Shown piece after piece: positions 59,205 to 64,000 of a stretch of DNA of 64,000 nucleotides. Under the pieces are notes generated by a model that searched no databases, was not told the DNA's origin, and saw only the letters and a program-made list of their open reading frames with translations. Source of the stretch: UBA6168 sp964573725 (GTDB taxonomy: Bacteria; Bacteroidota; Bacteroidia; Chitinophagales; Saprospiraceae); the NCBI GenBank assembly GCA_964573725.1, contig CAZNLJ010000013.1:1-64000 (forward strand), in the 5' to 3' direction. The position numbers and the translations under genes were made by a program. The first letter of the stretch is position 1; the number at the start of each line of letters is the position of its first letter.

Positions 59205-60572
59205 ATGAAAAAATTCATTACCACCATCCAGAATATCTGGCGTATCAAGGAACTGAGGGAAAGAATCGGTTGGACGGTCCTCATGCTCTTCGTGTTCCGA
59301 TTGGGCTCCCATGTCGTCCTGCCGGGTGTCGACCCGGTCGCCTTGGATCAGGCCAGCCAAAGTTCTACGCCGGCGGATTTGTTGGGTTTGGTGAACCTCT
59401 TTACCGGGGGAGCCTTCCAAAATGCCTCCGTCATGGCATTGGGTATCATGCCCTACATTACGGCCTCCATTATCGTACAGCTGCTCGGATTCGCCATGCC
59501 CTACTTCCAACGGCTACAACAAAAGGAAGGGGAAAGCGGCCGTAAGAAGCTGAATCAAATTACGCGTCTGTTGACGGTGGCCATTACCTTGGTCCAGGGT
59601 GGTGGTTATCTGACTTATATCAACTCTATCCAAGGTGCTATCGATCCTACCATGCCCAAAGGAATCTTCTGGTTCGCCAGCACAATCATCCTTTCGGCCG
59701 GTACGGTGTTCGCCATGTGGCTCGGGGAAAGGATTACGGATCGTGGTATCGGAAATGGTGCTTCGCTCCTGATTACCATCGGTATCATTGCGGCCATCCC
59801 CCAAGCGCTGGCCAGTGAAATTTCCCTTCAGTTCGATTCCGGAGGTCTCTTCAAGCTTATCCTGGAATTCGCATTGCTTCTGGTCGTCATCATGGCGGTG
59901 GTCCTCATAATCCAAGGGGTCCGGAAAATTCCTATCCAGTTCGCCAAGCACATGGTGCAAAGGGGCGGTTCCGCTATGCCTGCCGCCGGTGTGCGTGATT
60001 ATATTCCCGTCAAGGTCAATGCGGCAGGTGTCATGCCCATCATCTTCGCACAGGCTCTGATGTTCGTTCCCGCTACCGTCGCTCAGTTCGCAGGTAGCGC
60101 AGGAACCCAACCCACGGGTATCATGCGTCAGTTGGTGGATCCTTATTCCGCCACTTCTGCGGTTATCGTTTTCGTACTGGTTGTTGCTTTCACTTATGTG
60201 TACACGGCCTTGTTGGTTAATCCTACCCAGTACGCGGAATACTTGAAAAGACAGAATGCCTTTATTCCCGGTATCAAGCCGGGTAAGCCGACCGCTGATT
60301 TTATCGACGCTGTCACCACCCGCATTACCCTTCCGGGTTCCTTTTTCCTCGGGATCGTTTCTATTCTTCCTGCAGTGGCAAGAGGCTTCGGAGTGAATCC
60401 TGCTTTTGCGGTCTTCTTCGGTGGTACGTCCATATTGATCGGGGTGGGTGTGGTGCTGGATACCTTGCAGCAAATCGAGAGTCATCTGTTGATGCGCCGT
60501 TATGATGGTCTCGTGAAATCGGGTAAGATTCAAGGAAGGTCCAGGTTGCAGGGTATTGGCTCGGGTATGTAA
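59205..60572 (+). CDS. secY: Protein translocase subunit SecY
   Basis: 455 aa with ten membrane helices. Family landmarks: RIGWTVLMLFVFRLGSHV (TM1), NLFTGGAFQNASVMALGIMP (plug region), YFQRLQQKEGESGRKKLNQI (cytosolic loop) and GNGASLLITIGII. Forms the SecYEG channel. Usual place between rplO and map. Confidence 0.97.
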   Translation: MKKFITTIQNIWRIKELRERIGWTVLMLFVFRLGSHVVLPGVDPVALDQASQSSTPADLLGLVNLFTGGAFQNASVMALGIMPYITASIIVQLLGFAMPYFQRLQQKEGESGRKKLNQITRLLTVAITLVQGGGYLTYINSIQGAIDPTMPKGIFWFASTIILSAGTVFAMWLGERITDRGIGNGASLLITIGIIAAIPQALASEISLQFDSGGLFKLILEFALLLVVIMAVVLIIQGVRKIPIQFAKHMVQRGGSAMPAAGVRDYIPVKVNAAGVMPIIFAQALMFVPATVAQFAGSAGTQPTGIMRQLVDPYSATSAVIVFVLVVAFTYVYTALLVNPTQYAEYLKRQNAFIPGIKPGKPTADFIDAVTTRITLPGSFFLGIVSILPAVARGFGVNPAFAVFFGGTSILIGVGVVLDTLQQIESHLLMRRYDGLVKSGKIQGRSRLQGIGSGM

Positions 60573-60826
60573 TGCCCGATTCTCCCGCTGCTCCGCAACA
60601 AGGAGGGTCCATTTGTTCGTGTGCTACATGGGGCTCGTTCGTGTTCCGTTGCAGTACCATGGTTCAAAATCTTTTTATCGCTACATTTCAGCTTACCCAA
60701 CGATAACCGCAGGCAGTCGTGCCGTCAGGGTCCTGGTCATCTCCTTTTTGGGATGGGAATCTGACAGCACGATTTTTGCGTTCCGGACTGTTGGGTTTGT
60801 GCAGGATCGAAATAAAATACTTTCGC

Positions 60827-61654
60827 TTGATTTTTTTTAAAACCGACGAGGAAATCGAATTGATCAGGCAATCTTGCCTGCTGGTGTCTAAGACCTTGGC
60901 CCATATAGGCTCTATGCTCAGGCCCGGACTGACGGGCTCAGCCATCGACAAGGAGGCGGAAATGCTGATACGTGACCATCACGCTGTTCCTGCTTTCAAA
61001 GGGTATCGTGGATTCCCGGCTACATTGTGTGTTTCGGTCAATGAGGTGATTGTACATGGTATTCCGGGTGATCGCGAGTTTAAGGATGGTGATATCGTTT
61101 CGGTGGACTGTGGCGTTTTGATGGAGGGTTTCCATGGGGATGCCGCCTACACCTTCGCCATCGGGGAAATACCAGCGGAAACGTTGCGGCTTTTACAGGT
61201 TACGAAAGCTTCCCTCTACCGGGGGATTGAACAGGCTGTACCCGGAAAACGGATCGGGGACATCAGCTATGCCATCCAGTCCTTTGTGGAGCGGGAACAC
61301 GGTTATTCGGTGGTTCGGGAACTGGTGGGTCACGGGATTGGCAAATCCTTGCATGAAGACCCGGAAGTCCCGAATTACGGGAAACGCGGAAATGGAATCT
61401 TATTGAAAGAGGGCCTCGTGATTGCCATCGAACCGATGATCAATCTCGGTAAAAAGGATATCCGCCAAAGTGACGATGGCTGGACAATCCGTACTGCGGA
61501 TGCCACCCCTTCCGCACATTATGAGCACTCGGTGGCCATCCGCAATGGCTCCGCGGATATTCTCTCGGATCATCACGTGATAGAGGAATCCGTCTCGAGG
61601 AATCCGGCGCTAACTTCGGTGGGTACACTTTCGATGGCTCCTGCCGATGGATGA
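60827..61654 (+). CDS. map: Methionine aminopeptidase type I, TTG start
   Basis: 275 aa when started at TTG 60827, giving MIFFKTDEEIELIRQSC, the expected N-terminus of Bacteroidota enzymes. No in-frame ATG lies between the upstream stop and the conserved region; the first internal ATG would delete about 30 conserved residues. Metal ligands are in VDCGVLMEGFHGDAA (two Asp), GHGIGKSLHEDP (His), IAIEPM (Glu) and YEHSVAI (Glu). Removes N-terminal Met. The C-terminus extends about 15-20 residues (RNPALTSVGTLSM) beyond the usual end. Confidence 0.93.
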   Translation: MIFFKTDEEIELIRQSCLLVSKTLAHIGSMLRPGLTGSAIDKEAEMLIRDHHAVPAFKGYRGFPATLCVSVNEVIVHGIPGDREFKDGDIVSVDCGVLMEGFHGDAAYTFAIGEIPAETLRLLQVTKASLYRGIEQAVPGKRIGDISYAIQSFVEREHGYSVVRELVGHGIGKSLHEDPEVPNYGKRGNGILLKEGLVIAIEPMINLGKKDIRQSDDGWTIRTADATPSAHYEHSVAIRNGSADILSDHHVIEESVSRNPALTSVGTLSMAPADG

Positions 61655-61751
61655 TTTTCCTTCGTTATCGGCGTTGGGATAAGTGCACGAGGTGCCTGTC
61701 ATCCTTTTTTCAGGCTTTTGGTACCTCGGTCGTAAAAATATTTATGTCAAA

Positions 61752-61781
61752 TTGAAACTTTAACTTAGATTCGTATCTTTG
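61752..61781 (+). promoter_or_regulatory. Promoter of infA and the alpha operon
   Basis: TTG (61752-61754) and TATCTTTG (61774-61781) are separated by 19 nt. The predicted start near 61788 leaves a leader of only about 12 nt before the infA ATG. Confidence 0.75.
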
Positions 61782-61799
61782 CGCTCCGAAATTCAAGGC

Positions 61800-62018
61800 A
61801 TGGCAAAACAAGATTTGATAAAACAAGATGGTACAATCGTAGAGGCACTCTCGAACGCAATGTTCCGGGTGAAGCTGGAAAACAACCATCTGATTATCGC
61901 TACCATCTCCGGTAAAATGCGTATGCACTACATCAAGATTTTGCCAGGTGACCGGGTATCCGTGGAAATGTCCCCATACGACTTGTCACGGGGACGTATC
62001 ATCTACCGGTACAAGTAA
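61800..62018 (+). CDS. infA: Translation initiation factor IF-1
   Basis: 72 aa from ATG 61800. OB-fold with GTIVEALSNAMFRVKLEN and SVEMSPYDLSRGRIIYRYK. The short leader from its own promoter suggests weakly structured, high-rate initiation (inference). Confidence 0.98.
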   Translation: MAKQDLIKQDGTIVEALSNAMFRVKLENNHLIIATISGKMRMHYIKILPGDRVSVEMSPYDLSRGRIIYRYK

Positions 62019-62055
62019 CTAGGTAATTAACGCATCATACAATAAACGATTCATC

Positions 62056-62172
62056 ATGAAAGTCAGAGCTTCCGTCAAGAAACGTACTGAAGATTGCAAA
62101 GTCGTGAGGAGAAAAGGCAAGGTCTATATCATCAATAAGAAAAATCCCAAGTACAAGCAACGTCAGGGTTGA
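62056..62172 (+). CDS. rpmJ: 50S ribosomal protein L36, zinc-free form
   Basis: 38 aa, read directly: MKVRASVKKRTEDCKVVRRK followed by GKVYIINKKNPKYKQRQG. Of the usual zinc ligands (Cys11, Cys14, Cys27, His32) only Cys14 remains, so zinc cannot be bound in the standard way. Confidence 0.96.
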   Translation: MKVRASVKKRTEDCKVVRRKGKVYIINKKNPKYKQRQG

Positions 62173-62209
62173 TTCTTGAAATGTACAGCTAATCCGTAAA
62201 CATTAGAAT

Positions 62210-62590
62210 ATGGCACGTATTGCAGGTGTTGATTTACCAAGGAACAAGAGAGGCCTCATCGGTCTGACCTATATTTTCGGTATCGGTACTTCCCGCTCAC
62301 GGGAAATCCTCTCCCATGCCGGAATCGACGAAAACGTGAAAGTCGCCGACTGGACGGACGAGAACGTCAGAACGATTACCCAACTCATCCAACGTGACTA
62401 CAAGGTCGAGGGGGAATTGCGTTCCGAAGTTCAGATGAGTATCAAGCGCCTCATGGATATTGCGTGCTATCGCGGTCTCAGGCACCGTAAAGGATTGCCG
62501 CTGAGAGGCCAACGGACAAAGACCAACGCCCGTACGCGGAAAGGTAAGCGTAAGACCGTAGCCAACAAGAAATTGGCCACGAAGAAATAA
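62210..62590 (+). CDS. rpsM: 30S ribosomal protein S13
   Basis: 126 aa: ARIAGVDLPRNKRGLIGLTY and the C-terminal GLPLRGQRTKTNARTRKGKR signature. Contacts the P-site tRNA and S19. Confidence 0.98.
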   Translation: MARIAGVDLPRNKRGLIGLTYIFGIGTSRSREILSHAGIDENVKVADWTDENVRTITQLIQRDYKVEGELRSEVQMSIKRLMDIACYRGLRHRKGLPLRGQRTKTNARTRKGKRKTVANKKLATKK

Positions 62591-62654
62591 GGTGCTTGTC
62601 CGTGTGTCACGGGCTGCCTCCTAATTGCTTGTTCATTCAATTATTTCTGGAATA

Positions 62655-63047
62655 ATGGCAAAGATAAAATCCAAAGTAAAGGTCAAGCGTAAAGTCAAGA
62701 TCGAACCGGAAGGCTTCGCGTATATCCAGGCGACTTTCAACAATATCATCGTCTCCATGACCAATAAGAAGGGTGACGTGGTTAGTTGGGGTTCCGCCGG
62801 CAAGGCAGGTTTCCGGGGCTCCAAGAAAAATACACCCTATGCCGCTCAAGTCGCAGCCGGTGATGCCGCGAAAGTGGCATTCGATGCCGGATTGCGTGCT
62901 GTAGAGGTTTATGTCAAAGGTCCGGGTGCAGGTAGGGAAGCAGCTATCCGCGCTATCGACCAGTCCGGTGTGAAAGTGGTCAGGATCTTCGACGTGACTC
63001 CTATCCCGCACAACGGATGTCGGCCGCCCAAAAAGCGCCGTGTATAA
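62655..63047 (+). CDS. rpsK: 30S ribosomal protein S11
   Basis: 130 aa from ATG 62655 (in-frame extension to 62625 is not conserved). Signature GPGAGREAAIRAIDQSGVKV and C-terminal DVTPIPHNGCRPPKKRRV. Confidence 0.98.
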   Translation: MAKIKSKVKVKRKVKIEPEGFAYIQATFNNIIVSMTNKKGDVVSWGSAGKAGFRGSKKNTPYAAQVAAGDAAKVAFDAGLRAVEVYVKGPGAGREAAIRAIDQSGVKVVRIFDVTPIPHNGCRPPKKRRV

Positions 63048-63088
63048 TTTGATCGGATTCATATCTCAGCAAAAAGTTATCTCACATA

Positions 63089-63700
63089 ATGGCAAGGTAC
63101 AAAGGTCCTAAACAGAAAAAAGCCCGTGCATTCGGTGAGGCCATCTACGGCTTCAGCAAAGCTTTCGATAAAAAGAAATATCCGCCCGGACAGCATGGAA
63201 ACTCCCGTCGGCGCAAACAGCGTTCCGACTATGCCGTCCAGTTGATGGAGAAACAAAAGGCCAAATACACCTATGGTGTGTTGGAACGCCAATTCAGGAA
63301 CCTTTTCGAAAAAGCCAGTCACAAGCACGGTGTGACCGGGACAGTCCTGCTCCAATTCCTCGAAGCACGTCTGGATAATACGGTCTACCGGCTCGGTTTG
63401 GCCCCAACCAGAAGGGCTGCGCGTCAAATGGTCAGCCACAGGCATATCGTTGTCAATGGCGTTCTCACCAACATCCCTTCCTACCAGTTGCGACCGGGTG
63501 ACGTCGTCGAACTCCGGGGGCAATCCAAGAATCTCGAATTCGTCAAGGCGCAAATCGGTAAGAAAACGGATGTGAAGAAATTCACTTGGCTGGAGTTCAA
63601 TCCGGATGTGGCCAAAGGGATATTCCTCGCTTACCCGGAAAGGGAGCAGATACCAGAGAAAATCAGGGAGCAACTTATTGTTGAACTCTATTCCAAGTAA
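63089..63700 (+). CDS. rpsD: 30S ribosomal protein S4
   Basis: 203 aa. S4 RNA-binding domain (LEARLDNTVYRLGLAPTRRA, RQMVSHRHIVVNG). The N-terminal region has no Cys, so it is the zinc-free form. Primary 16S rRNA-binding protein. Confidence 0.98.
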   Translation: MARYKGPKQKKARAFGEAIYGFSKAFDKKKYPPGQHGNSRRRKQRSDYAVQLMEKQKAKYTYGVLERQFRNLFEKASHKHGVTGTVLLQFLEARLDNTVYRLGLAPTRRAARQMVSHRHIVVNGVLTNIPSYQLRPGDVVELRGQSKNLEFVKAQIGKKTDVKKFTWLEFNPDVAKGIFLAYPEREQIPEKIREQLIVELYSK

Positions 63701-63854
63701 TGGCATCAGGCAGCCTCCTTCGGGTCGGCTGCCCTTGCTCGTTTCAGTTGCCGGAGTTAATATGAGCTCCGCTTCTCGCCCGACGGTCTGCTGACAAACA
63801 CGTGAAAGTCTCCCCGGAGACTTATTTCTTCACCCTTTCAAGGTTCTTTCTCAT

Positions 63855-64000
63855 ATGAGTATACTGAATTTCCAAAAGCCTGAGAAAATCATTATGCAAA
63901 AGGCTAATGATTTCGACGGTATTTTCGAGTTCCGGCCGCTGGAGCCTGGCTTCGGGCAAACAATCGGCAACTCCCTGCGAAGGATTTTACTTTCTTCGCT
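63855..64000 (+). CDS. rpoA: RNA polymerase alpha subunit, 5' part
   Basis: 48 codons before the window edge: MSILNFQKPEKIIMQKANDF, then FEFRPLEPGFGQTIGNSLRR and ILLSS, the conserved alpha N-terminal dimerisation region. Canonical position after rpsD. The gene continues beyond the window; 154 bp separate it from rpsD. Confidence 0.95.
   Translation, partial: MSILNFQKPEKIIMQKANDFDGIFEFRPLEPGFGQTIGNSLRRILLSS

Overview
The window reads as a chromosomal segment of a GC-rich member of the Bacteroidota, most likely the Saprospiria/Lewinella side of the phylum (inference). The evidence is: gliding-motility genes gldA, gldF and gldG; secreted proteins ending in type IX secretion (T9SS) sorting domains of both type A and type B (CHU_C-like); DUF4369-type thioredoxin, DUF6702 and LytS/LytTR families typical of the phylum; promoters of the Bacteroidota form (TTTG, about 19 nt, TAnnTTTG) instead of sigma70 boxes; and a str-S10-spc-alpha ribosomal block without tuf.

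Layout. 1-6930: a secreted thioredoxin-like protein, then a co-directional ion-transport run (corA, an MscS-type channel, trkA, trkH). 6962-12697: one giant repetitive T9SS-secreted surface protein. 12716-23818 (minus strand): DUF6702 and HupE/UreJ-like genes, a subtilase, an exported Fe/Mn superoxide dismutase, a probable metal-uptake cluster (small His/Cys-rich protein, TonB-dependent receptor, lipoprotein), and a second subtilase with a PKD domain. 24525-24925 (minus): an initiator tRNA gene interrupted by a group I intron. 25137-28174: a PLP enzyme and an S9 peptidase, convergent. 28320-31060: a decayed accessory patch with ISL3 and IS66 remnants, a truncated RHS/YD-type N-terminus and 1.16 kb without genes. 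31061-35161 (minus): LytS/LytR-type two-component pair, a glycosyltransferase and dinB. 35476-36349: a conserved small gene and the RNase P RNA. 36353-40489 (minus): gldA, an unknown exported protein, gldF and gldG. 40713-45020: DUF547 protein, an OmpA-family protein with thrombospondin type 3 repeats, and cystathionine beta-synthase. 45445-64000: rpsL-rpsG-fusA, then the S10, spc and alpha ribosomal genes through secY, map, infA and rpmJ into the 5' end of rpoA.

The most striking object is the split tRNA-fMet(CAU). The two exons fold into a complete initiator tRNA with encoded CCA. The 325-nt insertion carries recognisable P, Q, R and S core elements of a group I ribozyme, a perfect internal guide pairing with the splice-site U-G wobble, and a terminal G. 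If this is the only initiator tRNA gene, all translation initiation in the organism depends on ribozyme splicing. Other points worth a look are the small His/Cys-rich protein next to the receptor, the unknown gene embedded in the gldAFG cluster, the RHS relic cut by insertion sequences, and the TTG start of map.
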